Shown here in pieces: positions 53,001 through 61,570 of a DNA stretch of 64,000 nucleotides. Origin of the DNA: DASRJG01 sp964647625 (GTDB lineage: Bacteria; Acidobacteriota; Polarisedimenticolia; Polarisedimenticolales; DASRJG01); assembly GCA_964647625.1 (NCBI GenBank), contig CAZYHZ010000012.1, positions 22,571 through 86,570 on the forward strand, in the 5' to 3' direction. Under the pieces are notes generated by a model, which worked only from the letters and a program-made list of their open reading frames with translations, ran no database searches and was not told the origin of the DNA. Both the position numbers and the translations under genes were made by a program. How positions within the stretch are numbered: position 1 is the first letter of the stretch; each line of letters opens with the position of its first letter.

Positions 53001-53586
53001 CGACGCCGCGCATCGTCCACGTGGTTTCAGAGAGCTGGCCGCCGAGCGTCTTCGCGCAGTCGAGGCTCGAGCAATGATCGAGAGCGCGATCAGCCGACGC
53101 CTTCACGCCTCCGTGGAACCGCGTGTCGCTCGCGTACCAGTCGTGAATGAGACGATCGACCAGCGTCTGGCGTCCCAGCGTTTCCGCGATCACGAAGGGA
53201 TCGTTGCCCAGCGCCGCGTACAGCTCGGAGAGCATCGCAGGATCCTTCGAGCCGCTCGCCATGCGGTCGAGCTCGGCTTGCAAGACGACGGGCGTCACCG
53301 CATGCTGCCAGATCGAATCGAGCGCGTTCGACTGCTGGAGATAGTCGATCACCTTGGCGCGAATGGCCGACGCCGGCATGACCTCGGACAGTGGAGGTTT
53401 CGGGCCGGGGTTTTCCTTCGGCCACACGCGGTGGCTCCAGTAAACCTGCTCGATCGCCGTCTGGGCGGCAATGCGTTCTTCTAGCGTAAGCGTGCGCGCC
53501 TGGGCAGCACTTATCGCCAGGAGAACGAAAGTCACGGATAGAAAGGTCGAGACGCTGCGCCCGCAAACTCCCCCGCGTGAGACCAT
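50008..53586 (-). CDS. Giant secreted Kelch-repeat protein (paralog of the one at 7867)
   Basis: A 1192-residue exported protein. A signal (TFLSVTFVLLAISAAQARTL) is followed by an N-terminal region closely parallel to the paralog (TLEERIAAQTAIEQVYWSHR; PFVIAETLGRQTLVDRLIHD, then WYASDTRFHGG). Next come 14 Kelch-like units (HTAVWTGSEMIVWGG ... GGRYNPSTDSW), a MopE-like CNGVDDDCDG segment, only two Cys-rich units, and a fibronectin-III-like C-terminus (TTTVSWSGLGGGTTYDLVSS). GAGGAGG lies eight bases before the ATG. Both paralogs have 14 units; the length difference is in the Cys-rich array and the C-terminal region. A cell-surface or extracellular role is inferred. Confidence 0.85.
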   Translation of the reverse strand: MVSRGGVCGRSVSTFLSVTFVLLAISAAQARTLTLEERIAAQTAIEQVYWSHRVWPKENPGPKPPLSEVMPASAIRAKVIDYLQQSNALDSIWQHAVTPVVLQAELDRMASGSKDPAMLSELYAALGNDPFVIAETLGRQTLVDRLIHDWYASDTRFHGGVKASADRALDHCSSLDCAKTLGGQLSETTWTMRGVEPISAIVLDPDEWTDKLSRLGESFHAEPSRLPVGHFTALEETPGGFVVTAVRSQSKDELITVSVVWPKRSFDAWWSEAKASISPELTAAPATYTLAATSSGPCVNDTWAKTVDEPSARSGHAAIWTGSEMIIWGGSDSNVRNDGSRYNPATDSWTPTSTGANVPAAGVLPVVVWSGTEMIVWGTSGNTGGRYNPSTNSWLPTSTGVNVPSARGAATGVWTGTRMIVWGGFGGSYQNTGGLYDPSTDTWAPTSTGANVPSARASAVSVWTGTRMIVYGGQAGFGFNGGGALYDPSTNSWSTMTAPVPTLLAAPNGPPVWSGTEMIIWGGSGSRGGRYNPASNSWTPTSEGANVPTGRSGFSAVWTGSEMIVWGGTAGPYLTTGGRYNPSTDSWLATSTGANVPAGRGGHTAVWTGSEMIVWGGTNGTVMSTGGRYNPSSDTWLPTQFKAGAPPSRAGVGAVWTGTEMLIWNGSNDSTPGSRYNPATDNWMSMATAANLPSTPAIWTGRRMIVWGGGSSVATGGLYDPATNSWTTTSTGANTPSIRTGHSLVWTGTEMIVWGGGNSNGPTNTGGRYNPLSNSWLPTSTTNAPLGVAGHAGVWTGSQMIVWGGTRAGFYLNSGGRYDPATDSWTATSTGLNVPPGRMRSADVWTGSSMLVWGGYNGNYLNTGGVYSPATDSWLPTSTGANVPAGRDQFSGVWTGAELIVWGGYSGSVLLNAGGRYNPSTDSWSPTSVGDNVPDARQSHAAVWTGSQMIVWGGQVTPTYPGIYCACPSGLIVYRDADGDGYGNAAISLPACDGTVPAGYVTNTLDCNDANNGVHPGMTETCNGVDDDCDGAIDNGGASLCNDSNVCTTDTCNGAGGCGHTFNTAPCDDGALCTNNDTCSGGVCAGTPGPPPEIPVVGMSGHATTTVSWSGLGGGTTYDLVSSTLSDLRVQAAAGATCLANDVAATSYGDTRSNPSSGDGYYYLIRAQNVCGNGGYGFDSSATERVPAAGCP
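50730..52645 (-). repeat. Tandem Kelch-unit array, 14 copies (paralog)
   Basis: Fourteen imperfect units of roughly 45-50 codons with WTGSEMIVWGG and GGRYNPSTDSW cores. Spacing is shorter and units more diverged than in the 7867 paralog. The last copy is truncated before the MopE-like segment. Confidence 0.85.
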
Positions 53587-53693
53587 CGTCGGCCTCCTCT
53601 CTTTTGTCGATTAACCCTACGACCGGAATGCCGCGTCGCCAACCGATTTCGCCGCCGGCGGCCCCTCGCCCCGAAGCTGATAGGCTTTCATTC

Positions 53694-54761
53694 ATGGGTG
53701 AGCGGTCGAACAAGACGATCCGGCTGACGAGCTACGCGGCGTGCGCCGGTTGAGCCAGCAAAATGGGGCCGGAAGCCCTGGCGCAGGTGCTGCGCCCGCT
53801 CGCTTCGATGTTCGATCCGGCGAGCTATCCGAACCTGATATTGGGACTCGAGACTCCGGACGACGCGCTCGTCTGGAAGCTCGACGATGAGCGGGCGCTC
53901 GTCCAGACGGCCGATTTTTTTCCGCCGGTCGTCGATGACCCGTACTGGTTCGGCGCGATCGCGGCGGCGAACGCGCTGTCGGACGTCTACGCGATGGGCG
54001 GCACGCCGCTGTTCGCGCTCAACCTCGTCGGTTTTCCCGACGACATGGACCGCGCGATCCTCTCGGAGATCCTCCGAGGTGGCGGCGACAAGGTGAAAGA
54101 GGCCGGCGCCGTCGTCGCCGGCGGACATACGACGTCGGACAAGGAGCCGAAGTACGGCCTCGCGGTCACGGGCGTCGTGCACCCCGATCGCGTGCTCGCA
54201 AAGGGCGGGGCGAGGGCGGGGGACGTGCTCTTCTTGACCAAGCCGCTCGGGACCGGGGTGTTGACCACCGCGGGGAAGCGCGAGAAGGCGGAGCCGGCGG
54301 ATCTGGACGCCGGCATCGCGAGCATGGCGCGCCTTTCGGCGGGGGCCTCGCGTCTGTTTCGCGACGCGCACCCACACGTTCACGCGCTGACGGACATCAC
54401 CGGGTTCTCGCTCATCGGCCACGCCCACGAGATGGCGCACCTTTCGGGGCTGACGCTGCAATTCGACTTTGATGCGTTGCCGCTTCTTCCCGGTGTTGCC
54501 GGCTACGCCGAGGCGGGACACCTGCCGGGCGGCGGACGCCGCAACGCCGCGTACTACGGGTCGTTCGTCTCCACGGCGCGCACACTCCAGCCGTGGCAGA
54601 CCGACCTGCTCTACGACCCGCAGACCTCGGGGCCGCTCCTCGCCGCGGTCGATCCCGCTCACGCCGATGCGATGGCCGCGGCCTTTTCGTCGAGCGGCGA
54701 GCCGCTGTGGCGCGTCGGGCGCGCGGTCGCAGGCCGAGAAGGCGGAATCGAGATCGCGTGA
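53694..54761 (+). CDS. selD: Selenide, water dikinase, itself a selenoprotein (in-frame UGA)
   Basis: A 355-residue enzyme making selenophosphate from selenide and ATP. Translation from the ATG at 53694 reads MGERSNKTIRLTSYAACAG, then TGA at 53751-53753, then ASKMGPEALAQVL, matching the AGCGCK catalytic segment of SelD with selenocysteine in place of Cys17. The remainder is typical: LVQTADFFPPVVDDPYWFGA, DVYAMGGTPLFALNLVGFPD, VVAGGHTTSDKEPKYGLAVT, LTDITGFSLIGHAHEMAHLS and DLLYDPQTSGPLLAAVDPAH. A hairpin directly after the UGA is a candidate SECIS. The start is 107 bases from the divergent Kelch gene. Calling the gene from the next ATG (53763) would remove the active site. Other selenocysteine genes are not in the window. 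Confidence 0.93.
53754..53782 (+). promoter_or_regulatory. Candidate bacterial SECIS hairpin
   Basis: Directly after the UGA, GCCAG (53754-53758) pairs with CTGGC (53778-53782), and GGC (53767-53769) pairs with GCC (53775-53777) around the loop CGGAA, with an asymmetric bulge on the 5' side. Position and size fit a SelB-binding SECIS element. Confidence 0.5.
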
Positions 54762-55021
54762 TGGCGTCCGCACCCGGCGCCAATGGGGAAGCGGGTTCGA
54801 CAAGGCCGCCGTCGATCAGCTGGTCAACGCGTGCGCGCTTCCGGTGGCCGGACGTGACTGATCTCGGCAGGGCTCGACGAGGTGCCGATGGCCGCCCAAA
54901 CCGACCTCGTGGAGCCGGTCGCGACGTTTCGCCCGCGGATTGTCAAGATGGCCCCGGGAAATGAGCGCCCCGAGGACTGATCGGGCGTATTGTTAAAGAA
55001 GAGGGGCGTTCGAGGGACGCC
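54762..55021. other. Gap with a possible frameshifted coding remnant
   Basis: One frame reads FDKAAVDQLVNACALPVAGRD before a stop near 54861. Shifted by one frame, LISAGLDEVPMAAQTDLVEP, then VATFRPRIVKM, continues to about 54980. The two look like one broken short gene, but no family is recognised. Confidence 0.25.
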
Positions 55022-57163
55022 ATGGGGGTTTCAGGCCGTCGCGTCTGCGTTCTCGCGTTCTTGGTGCTCGGCACCGCGGTATCGGTGCGTGCCGGTGATC
55101 CCGCCAAGCCGGCCCCGGTCGATCCCGGACTGAGCGAGCACGCCGAATCCCGTCTGGTCCAGTTCGAAGTCCGGGTCACGAAACACGGCACCGGTGTCCC
55201 CGGCCTCGGCGCTTCCGATCTCGACATCGAGCTGGGCGGAAAGACGCTCCGGCGATTCACCGTGGACGACATGTGCCTCGACCGCGGCCGCGCGGCCGCG
55301 CGGCCCGGCAGCTTCATCTTCTATTTCGACGATCCCGAGCTGACTCAGGAAGGCCGCCTCCGCGCCGTCGAGATCGCCCGGCTCGTCGCACCGATGCTGA
55401 TCGCTGGCGGCCACGACGTGATGGTCCTCCAGAACGGCAAGGTGCTCCGCAAGCAAGCGGGGTGGTCGCGCGATCCGGCGGCGATCGCCGCCGCGCTCGA
55501 CCGGATCGCCGCGGACGCCGGGCGTTCCGACTACCTGCAGGTCGCGGCCGACGGTCGTGGCACTGAGAATTTGATCGACGACGCGCACCAGACCGTCTTC
55601 GCCGGGGAGCGGGCACGCGAGTCGTACATGGAAGACGCGCTCGAGCACGAGTACAACGATGCCCGCCCCGCGCCGGACGCCACTGCGCTCTCCTGTCCGG
55701 CGGCGCTCGAGCAATCGCGGAAGAGCCCCTCTCCGAACGGCGGAGCCCGGCAAGACATGTTGCTGGCGAGGACGATGAACCAGATGGGCGATCAAGAGAT
55801 ATTTGGACTCATTCACCACCTCGACAACACGGTCCAGAGCGAGCTCCAGCGAACCGGCCGCGATCTCGACCGGCTCCGCGGCGCCGTGCGCGCGCTGACG
55901 CTGCGCGAATCGCCCAAAGGAATCGTTTACTTCGCCGACATGCTCCGCAACGATCCCGGCGGGAGCATGCAGCGACAGCTGGAACAGATCCACGACTTCA
56001 CGGATCGAAACATGGACGATCGCGGGCCGAGCGTCGGCCGCCGGGATCTCGCGTCCACGTCGACCTGGACCTCCGACGTCGCGATCCGCTCGGTCGTCAA
56101 CGAGGCGGCGCTGTCGGGCGCAAGATTCTACGCGGTCGAAGGCCGCGGCCTGATGGCAACGACGGACTGGATCCGCACCGCGCAGGACACGATGGTCGGA
56201 CTGGCCGCGGAAACGGGAGGCGCGTCGTTCGTCAACGGGCCGGCGGCGAGCGTCGTCGCGAACGGGATCCAGGCCGATCAAGCCTGCTGGTATCTCGTCA
56301 GCTTCGATCCCAAGGGCTGGGACACGGATCGGCCCATGTCTCTCGAGGTGTTCCCCAAGAAGCCGGGCCTGCGCGTGAGCACGCGGTCGTCGCTCGTCAT
56401 CCCGAGTGCTGCGCGGCTGAACGAGACGCGGCTGCTCGCGGCGTACTTCGGCGACTCCGGGTCCAGCCGGTCGCTCGACGTGTCGGTCTACCCGGTCGGA
56501 GGAACGGCCGACCGGTTGAATGCCCTGGTGCAAGTCGTGCTCCCCGAGCCGGGGCCGGCCTCCGATGCGAGCTGGAACGTCGGGATCAGCGTCGTCTCGA
56601 AGGGCGCGGTCGTCGCTCAGCGCTCAGGGCGCATCGCGGCCGCCAAGGGCGGACCCGCACCGGTTTACCAGTCGTCCCTGTCGATTCCCGCGGGGCCGTA
56701 CGAGGTCGTCGCGGTCGCGCAGGACGCCGCCGGCGATTCCATCGCTTCGGGACGGCTGCCCGGCGCGTGGCCGGCCGCGACGGGAGCGCACATCGGGTTG
56801 AGCAAGCCCGTGCTCGCCCAGCCGAGGACCGGCGGCATCGTCGTTCGCGGGGCGGGCGAGACGATCGATCCGCGGGTACCGACCGCGTTCGTCACGGCGG
56901 CGTGTCTCGACGCTTCGGGCGCGGGGGCGCTCCGGGCCGAGCGGAGCATTGCGGGGGAGACGACGGTGTCGTTCTCTCCGATGGATCTGAGCGCGGACGA
57001 AGGACGCTGCGTTCAGATCCGGGACCTCGTGGCGCCCGGATCGTTCGGCGCGGGACGCCTCACGTACACGGTGCACATCCTCTCGGGCGATGCCGAGGTG
57101 GCGACGGAAGAGATGAAGTTCGACGTCGCCGACGTCACGAGCCTCGCGTCGCTTTCCAACTGA
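55022..57163 (+). CDS. VWFA-related Acidobacterial-type secreted protein
   Basis: A 713-residue exported protein with an N-terminal signal (VCVLAFLVLGTAVSVRAGD). Residues about 40-420 follow the VWFA-related family common in Acidobacteriota: VQFEVRVTKHGTGVPGLGAS with DLDIELGGKTLRRFTVDD, then FIFYFDDPELTQEGRLRAVE, VMVLQNGKVLRKQAGWSRDP, GIVYFADMLRNDP and the closing YLVSFDPKGWDTDRPMSLEV. The last 300 residues are a beta-rich region of unknown type. GAGGG lies seven bases before the ATG. Role unknown. It is the strongest taxon-specific family in the window. Confidence 0.88.
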   Translation: MGVSGRRVCVLAFLVLGTAVSVRAGDPAKPAPVDPGLSEHAESRLVQFEVRVTKHGTGVPGLGASDLDIELGGKTLRRFTVDDMCLDRGRAAARPGSFIFYFDDPELTQEGRLRAVEIARLVAPMLIAGGHDVMVLQNGKVLRKQAGWSRDPAAIAAALDRIAADAGRSDYLQVAADGRGTENLIDDAHQTVFAGERARESYMEDALEHEYNDARPAPDATALSCPAALEQSRKSPSPNGGARQDMLLARTMNQMGDQEIFGLIHHLDNTVQSELQRTGRDLDRLRGAVRALTLRESPKGIVYFADMLRNDPGGSMQRQLEQIHDFTDRNMDDRGPSVGRRDLASTSTWTSDVAIRSVVNEAALSGARFYAVEGRGLMATTDWIRTAQDTMVGLAAETGGASFVNGPAASVVANGIQADQACWYLVSFDPKGWDTDRPMSLEVFPKKPGLRVSTRSSLVIPSAARLNETRLLAAYFGDSGSSRSLDVSVYPVGGTADRLNALVQVVLPEPGPASDASWNVGISVVSKGAVVAQRSGRIAAAKGGPAPVYQSSLSIPAGPYEVVAVAQDAAGDSIASGRLPGAWPAATGAHIGLSKPVLAQPRTGGIVVRGAGETIDPRVPTAFVTAACLDASGAGALRAERSIAGETTVSFSPMDLSADEGRCVQIRDLVAPGSFGAGRLTYTVHILSGDAEVATEEMKFDVADVTSLASLSN

Positions 57164-57185
57164 GTGTCCCCTATGATGGGCGGCC

Positions 57186-58580
57186 ATGGACAAGCTCTAT
57201 GCGCCGCTCATGCAGGCAATCGAGGGGACGGTCCGGACCCCGGATCAATTCACCTCTGACCAGCTTCAGAACTACGGGCGCATCTTTCAGTGGACGCCGA
57301 GGTTCGTCGTCCATCCGGCCACAGCGGCCGATATCCGGGCGCTCGTCGCCTTCTGCCGCGCGCACAAGCTGTTTCTGACGACCCGCGGCTCGGCGCACTC
57401 GCAGTCGCAGCTTGCGATCAGCAGTGGCGGTGTCCTGGTCGAGATGTCGTCGATGAATCGCATCGGCGCCGTCGACGAGAAAAACCTCACCGTCGACGTC
57501 GAGGCCGGCGTCGTCTGGCGCGATCTCGTCCATCACCTCAAGAAATTCGGGCTGGTCCCGCGCGTCCTGACGAACAACCTCGGCGTGACCGTCGGGGGGA
57601 CGCTCGCGATGGCCGGCATCGGGGTCGCGTCGTTCCGCTACGGCTCGCAGGGCGACAACGTGGTCGAGATGGACGTCGTCACGGGCGAGGGGAAGTTGGT
57701 CACGTGTTCTCCCGAGAAGGACGACGATCTGTTCTGGGGCGCGATCGCGGGCCTCGGAGCGGTCGGCACCATCACGAGGGCGCGGCTCGCGCTGCGGCGG
57801 ATGAAGCCCATGACGCGGACCTATTACCTGCTCTACGACGATCTTCGCGTGTTCCTCGAAGATGCTCGCATCGCGATGGACGGCGGTCGATTCGATCATC
57901 TCGAATCGTGGGCGGCGCCCTGCGCGCAGGGAACCCGGCCGGTCGCCGGGCGGCGCCAGGTGTTCGCGCGCTGGTTCTATCCGTTCCATCTGACGATCGA
58001 GTTCGACCCCGGATCGCCGCCCGACGATGCGGCAGTGCTTCAGGGGCTCCGGCCCTACGACAACGTCTACACCGACGACGCTCCGACGATCGACTTCCTC
58101 GATCGCATGGTCCCCGTGTTCGAGCTGTGGAAGAAAGCGGGTACGTGGGAGTTCATGCATCCGTGGATCGAGTGCGTGCTCCCGTGGGAGACGGCCGCCG
58201 ACTGCATCGAGCAGGTGCTCGCCGACACGCCGCCCGGGATCCAGCTCGGAGGGCACGTCCTGCTGTGGCCCGCCAAGGGAAACACGACGCGCTCGAAGAA
58301 CTTCATGGTCCCCCAGGGAGAAAATCTCGTGGGCTTCGGCTTGCTGCCGGCCGTCCCGCAGAAGTTCTGGGGCGAGATGAGCGAGCGATTGGAAAACGTC
58401 AGCCGTGTGATGGTGATGTTCGGCGCGAAGCGCTACCTGTCGGGCTGGGTCAACTTCACGAATGACGAATGGAAGGCGCACTTCGGAGCGCGATGGGACG
58501 AGCTGGCGGCGCTGAAGCGGCGCTACGACCCCGACGCAATCCTGAACCCCGGATTCCTGCCCTTCGAGGAGGGCTCGTGA
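57186..58580 (+). CDS. FAD-binding oxidoreductase (PCMH/FAD_binding_4 type)
   Basis: A 464-residue flavoenzyme. The PCMH-type FAD domain is visible: VVHPATAADIRALVAFCRAH, TTRGSAHSQSQLAISSGGVL (pyrophosphate loop), TVGGTLAMAGIGVASFRYGS, and LFWGAIAGLGAVGTITRARL. The C-terminus (RYDPDAILNPGFLPF) matches the usual ending of D-lactate/cytokinin-dehydrogenase-like members. No signal peptide. Substrate not assignable. Its stop overlaps the GTG of the SCP2-like gene, so these two are coupled. Confidence 0.9.
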   Translation: MDKLYAPLMQAIEGTVRTPDQFTSDQLQNYGRIFQWTPRFVVHPATAADIRALVAFCRAHKLFLTTRGSAHSQSQLAISSGGVLVEMSSMNRIGAVDEKNLTVDVEAGVVWRDLVHHLKKFGLVPRVLTNNLGVTVGGTLAMAGIGVASFRYGSQGDNVVEMDVVTGEGKLVTCSPEKDDDLFWGAIAGLGAVGTITRARLALRRMKPMTRTYYLLYDDLRVFLEDARIAMDGGRFDHLESWAAPCAQGTRPVAGRRQVFARWFYPFHLTIEFDPGSPPDDAAVLQGLRPYDNVYTDDAPTIDFLDRMVPVFELWKKAGTWEFMHPWIECVLPWETAADCIEQVLADTPPGIQLGGHVLLWPAKGNTTRSKNFMVPQGENLVGFGLLPAVPQKFWGEMSERLENVSRVMVMFGAKRYLSGWVNFTNDEWKAHFGARWDELAALKRRYDPDAILNPGFLPFEEGS

Positions 58581-58999
58581 GTCTCGTCTTCGGCACCGAC
58601 GCCTGGGCCGAGGCCCTGTGCTCGGAAATCAACGCTTCGAGCGAGTACCGGAACGCCGCCGCGAAGTGGGGGGACGGCTTCAACGGCAACGTGCTGCTCG
58701 TCTTCCAGGCCGACCCCGCCTCGTCGCAGTCGCGGTCGCTGTTCCTGAGCCTCGCCAAGGGAGCCTGCGGCGGCGCGAGGTTCATCGAGGAGGGGGCCCA
58801 AAAGGACGCCGGCTTCGCGCTGCGCGCGCCGTTTTCGGTCTGGCGGGACATTCTCTCGGGGAAGACCCTTGCCGCGACGGCGATCCTGACCGGGAAGATG
58901 AAGATCGACGGAGAGACGATGACGCTCCTGAAGCACGCCGGAGCCCATCGCGCGCTCATCACATGCGTCGCGGCGCTCGACACGACCTTTCCGGGCTGA
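58577..58999 (+). CDS. SCP2 sterol-binding-domain protein
   Basis: A 140-residue single-domain protein with the SCP2 fold: NGNVLLVFQADPASSQSRSL at the first strand pair, FIEEGAQKDAGFALRAPFSV, and the hydrophobic-pocket helix WRDILSGKTLAATAILTGKM, then KIDGETMTLLKHA. SCP2-like proteins bind lipids or hydrophobic acyl ligands. The GTG at 58577 overlaps the oxidoreductase stop, suggesting they handle the same hydrophobic substrate. Ends three bases before the stop of the convergent MscS gene. Confidence 0.85.
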   Translation: MSLVFGTDAWAEALCSEINASSEYRNAAAKWGDGFNGNVLLVFQADPASSQSRSLFLSLAKGACGGARFIEEGAQKDAGFALRAPFSVWRDILSGKTLAATAILTGKMKIDGETMTLLKHAGAHRALITCVAALDTTFPG

Positions 59000-59002
59000 G
59001 GT

Positions 59003-59818
59003 CTATTTCTCGGGGTCGCAGATCTCGATGTCGGCCCGGTCGAACGCCTTCTTGATCCGCCGCCGCAGCTCTCTTTGAACCTGTGGGCTGTCGTGGGGCT
59101 GGGTCTTGACGGTCACGCGCAAGACTGCCGCCGCGCCTTCGAACATCACGACGCCGGGGTACTCGAACGGGCCCATGAGCTTCTTCGCATAGGCCGGGTC
59201 CTTGGCCATTTCCGCTCCGACCTCGCGCAGAACCATGTCGCAGCGGTCGGTATCTTCCTTGAGCGCGACCGGAACGTCGACGATGGCGCGCGACCAATCG
59301 CGCGTCGCGTTCGCGACGACGGTGATCGCGCTGTTCGGGATGACGTGCGTCGTCCCGTCCTGTCCACGGAGCACGGTGGTGCGGAGGTTGATCGCCTCGA
59401 CGACGCCGGTCGCGCCGGCCGCAGTGACGGTGTCGCCGACGCGGATCTGATTTTCGAACAGGAGGAAGAACCCGGTGATCACGTCCTTGACCAGCGTCTG
59501 CGCCCCGAAGCCGACGGCGAGCCCGAGGATGCCCGCGCCCGCGAGCACCGGCTTGAGGTCGATTCCGAACTCCTCGAGGACGAGCATGATCGTGACCGAC
59601 CAGACGATGACCGACGACGCCTGGCGCAGGATGCGGCCGATCGTGTGAGCGCGGATGCCGTCGTCTCCGCCGGGGTGACGCTCGTCGGAGATCCGCTCGA
59701 TGCGCTTGATGACCGTGAGGAAGACCCGCCGGACCAGCCACGCGAAGACGATGATGACGCCGATCCGCAGCGTGTTGGGGGTGTGGGCCAGGACGAATTG
59801 GCGAATCGAGTCGAACAT
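59003..59818 (-). CDS. Small-conductance mechanosensitive channel (MscS family)
   Basis: A 271-residue inner-membrane channel. Two or three N-terminal helices (IGVIIVFAWLVRRVFLTVIK; VIVWSVTIMLVLEEFGI) lead to the pore helix and beta domain with family signature VLAGAGILGLAVGFGAQTLV, then KDVITGFFLLFENQIRVGDT and VTAAGATGVVEAINLRTTVL, then GTTHVIPNSAITVVANATRD. It ends in the alpha-beta C-terminal domain. Shorter than E. coli MscS by only a few residues. It would open on membrane tension to relieve osmotic shock. Confidence 0.93.
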   Translation of the reverse strand: MFDSIRQFVLAHTPNTLRIGVIIVFAWLVRRVFLTVIKRIERISDERHPGGDDGIRAHTIGRILRQASSVIVWSVTIMLVLEEFGIDLKPVLAGAGILGLAVGFGAQTLVKDVITGFFLLFENQIRVGDTVTAAGATGVVEAINLRTTVLRGQDGTTHVIPNSAITVVANATRDWSRAIVDVPVALKEDTDRCDMVLREVGAEMAKDPAYAKKLMGPFEYPGVVMFEGAAAVLRVTVKTQPHDSPQVQRELRRRIKKAFDRADIEICDPEK

Positions 59819-59874
59819 GACCCCTCCGGAATGCGACAGAATACCAACCTCGCGGAGGGGCCGCGCGGCGTGGA

Positions 59875-61050
59875 TCAGCGCAGGCTGACTCGCGCGGTCC
59901 GCACCCGGCGCGTCGCCGCGACGTCGGTCCAGGCGACGATCACGTCGTCGCCCCCGGCGGCCACGAGCGAGGGGTATCCCGACGCGCGCGACGCCGACGT
60001 CGTGGCGACGTCGACCGACGGCATCATGTTCCCGTCCGGACGAACGCGCCGGAGGCGCACGCTTGCCGCGTCGCCTTTCCGCTCGAGCCACACGGCGGCC
60101 GCCGAGCCGTCGGGCAGCATCGCCGCGTCCACGCGTCCGACGGGCGCACCGCCGTCGAGTCTCTCGGGAGCGCCGAGCGCGGCGCCGTTGCCGGTTCCGC
60201 GGGTCAGGTAAATCGCGGGCGTCGCCGCGGCGCCGGTGAACCAGGCGATCGCAATTTGTCCGCCGCCGCACGCGACGGCGGGGCCGTTCGTCGGGCACGC
60301 GGTCAGATGCCAACCGTCGACGCGCACCTCGGCCGGAGCGGACCAGCCGCCCCCCGTGCGGCGGACGAACGCGATGTCGCGCCGCTCGCCGTCGCCGCGA
60401 TCGCGGTACGCCACGATCGGGCCCGACGCGGTCCAGGCGGCCGACGTCTTGCAACAATCGCACACGCGCGGATCGAGAAGGGTTTCCGGTCCGAACGAGT
60501 CGCCCTGCCATTCCGCCCAGTAGAGGGACGTTCCGCCCTCGCCGTACTCCGCGTGAGCGCCGGCGCGGCCGTCGAGCCACGCAATGCCGAAGGCCCCGTT
60601 CCCCGACGGGATCACGGAGGCCATTCCGTGCTCGCTGTCGCTGTCGTCCCGATGGGGGCTGACCGGACGGCTCCACGTGGCGCCGCCGTCATTCGAGATC
60701 GCGACCAGGAGGCTCCGTGCGACGCTCGAGCCTTTGCGCTTCACCGTCCAGTACGCGGCGAGCCGCCGCTCATCCAGCGGCACGACGCCCGGAACATCCG
60801 CGGAGTCCGCGGCGAGATTCGGATCGCGGGCGACCGGGCGCGGATCGCTCCAGCCGTCGCCCGATCGAATCGCGAAGCGCAGCGACGGAGCTCCGGAAGC
60901 GTCCGGCTCGACCCAGCTGAGCGCGATACGGGACCCCAGGCGCGACAGGTGCGGCCCGAAGCTCCCGGCACCGGCGGAAACGCCGCCGCGCGGCGCCCGC
61001 GCGCAGGAACACAGCGCAACGAGTGCGAGGACCGCCCGTGCTCGACGCAT
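59875..61050 (-). CDS. Sialidase-like beta-propeller lipoprotein
   Basis: A 391-residue exported protein with a short signal and lipobox-like LCSC, so probably lipid-anchored. It shows BNR/Asp-box-like elements: ISNDGGATWSRPVS, IRSGDGWSDPRPVA and RRTGGGWSAPAEV, together with alternating IAWLDGRAG / VAWTD strand endings of a six-bladed propeller. A CDCCK cluster near residue 200 is unusual. Sialidase activity is not implied, since the arginine triad is not recognisable. Confidence 0.82.
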   Translation of the reverse strand: MRRARAVLALVALCSCARAPRGGVSAGAGSFGPHLSRLGSRIALSWVEPDASGAPSLRFAIRSGDGWSDPRPVARDPNLAADSADVPGVVPLDERRLAAYWTVKRKGSSVARSLLVAISNDGGATWSRPVSPHRDDSDSEHGMASVIPSGNGAFGIAWLDGRAGAHAEYGEGGTSLYWAEWQGDSFGPETLLDPRVCDCCKTSAAWTASGPIVAYRDRGDGERRDIAFVRRTGGGWSAPAEVRVDGWHLTACPTNGPAVACGGGQIAIAWFTGAAATPAIYLTRGTGNGAALGAPERLDGGAPVGRVDAAMLPDGSAAAVWLERKGDAASVRLRRVRPDGNMMPSVDVATTSASRASGYPSLVAAGGDDVIVAWTDVAATRRVRTARVSLR

Positions 61051-61069
61051 CGGGCATTTATAACTCGGA

Positions 61070-61570
61070 TCAGCCCTCGAAGGGCTCGATCACGAAGGTC
61101 GTGTGGTTCGGGATCGTGTCGAGCACGATTCCCTTGTACATGTGGTGCAGCGCGGCCGAGAGGTTCGGATCCGACGTCACGATGCTGAAACCCACGATGA
61201 CGCCCGTCGACGGCTCGGTCGGATTGCCGGATCCGTCGACCCACAGCTCCCAGTCGTACTGGTAGTCCTGGTTGTTCCAGACGAGACGGCCCGAAAGGTA
61301 CGACGTCAGCTCGGGGGGCTCGACGCCCGGCCCCTGATCGGCGGGGAACCCCCCGTGATCGGCGTAGTACTGGTGGACCATCGACCGGAGCATGTTGTAG
61401 TCCTCGATGATCTTTCCGGCCTTCGCCCGGTAGATGGAGGACTGGATCTCGGGGATCGCGATGTTGGCGATGATGCCGATCACGCAGCACACGATCATGA
61501 GCTCGAGCAGCGTGAACCCGGCCTCCTTGCGGCGCGGGCGAGCGGCCTTCGGCGCGGCGTTCGTGATCAT
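61070..61570 (-). CDS. Type IV pilin/type II secretion pseudopilin-like protein
   Basis: A 166-residue prepilin-like protein. The class III signal is visible: basic leader, then KEAGFTLLELMIVCCVIGII (cleavage at the Gly-Phe junction, Glu at position 5 of the mature N-terminus), with the long hydrophobic alpha-helix. The C-terminal part is globular with DGSGNPTEPSTGVIVGFSIV. It would be processed by a prepilin peptidase and assembled into a pilus or pseudopilus. Its ATG overlaps the upstream gene stop by four bases. No assembly ATPase is nearby. Confidence 0.88.
   Translation of the reverse strand: MITNAAPKAARPRRKEAGFTLLELMIVCCVIGIIANIAIPEIQSSIYRAKAGKIIEDYNMLRSMVHQYYADHGGFPADQGPGVEPPELTSYLSGRLVWNNQDYQYDWELWVDGSGNPTEPSTGVIVGFSIVTSDPNLSAALHHMYKGIVLDTIPNHTTFVIEPFEG

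Noticed and set aside
53763..54761. SelD starting at the ATG after the UGA
   Set aside because: It would lack the catalytic segment; the in-frame UGA reads as selenocysteine.
59875..61050. True sialidase
   Set aside because: Asp-box-like strands are present but the catalytic arginine triad and Tyr-Glu pair are not recognisable.
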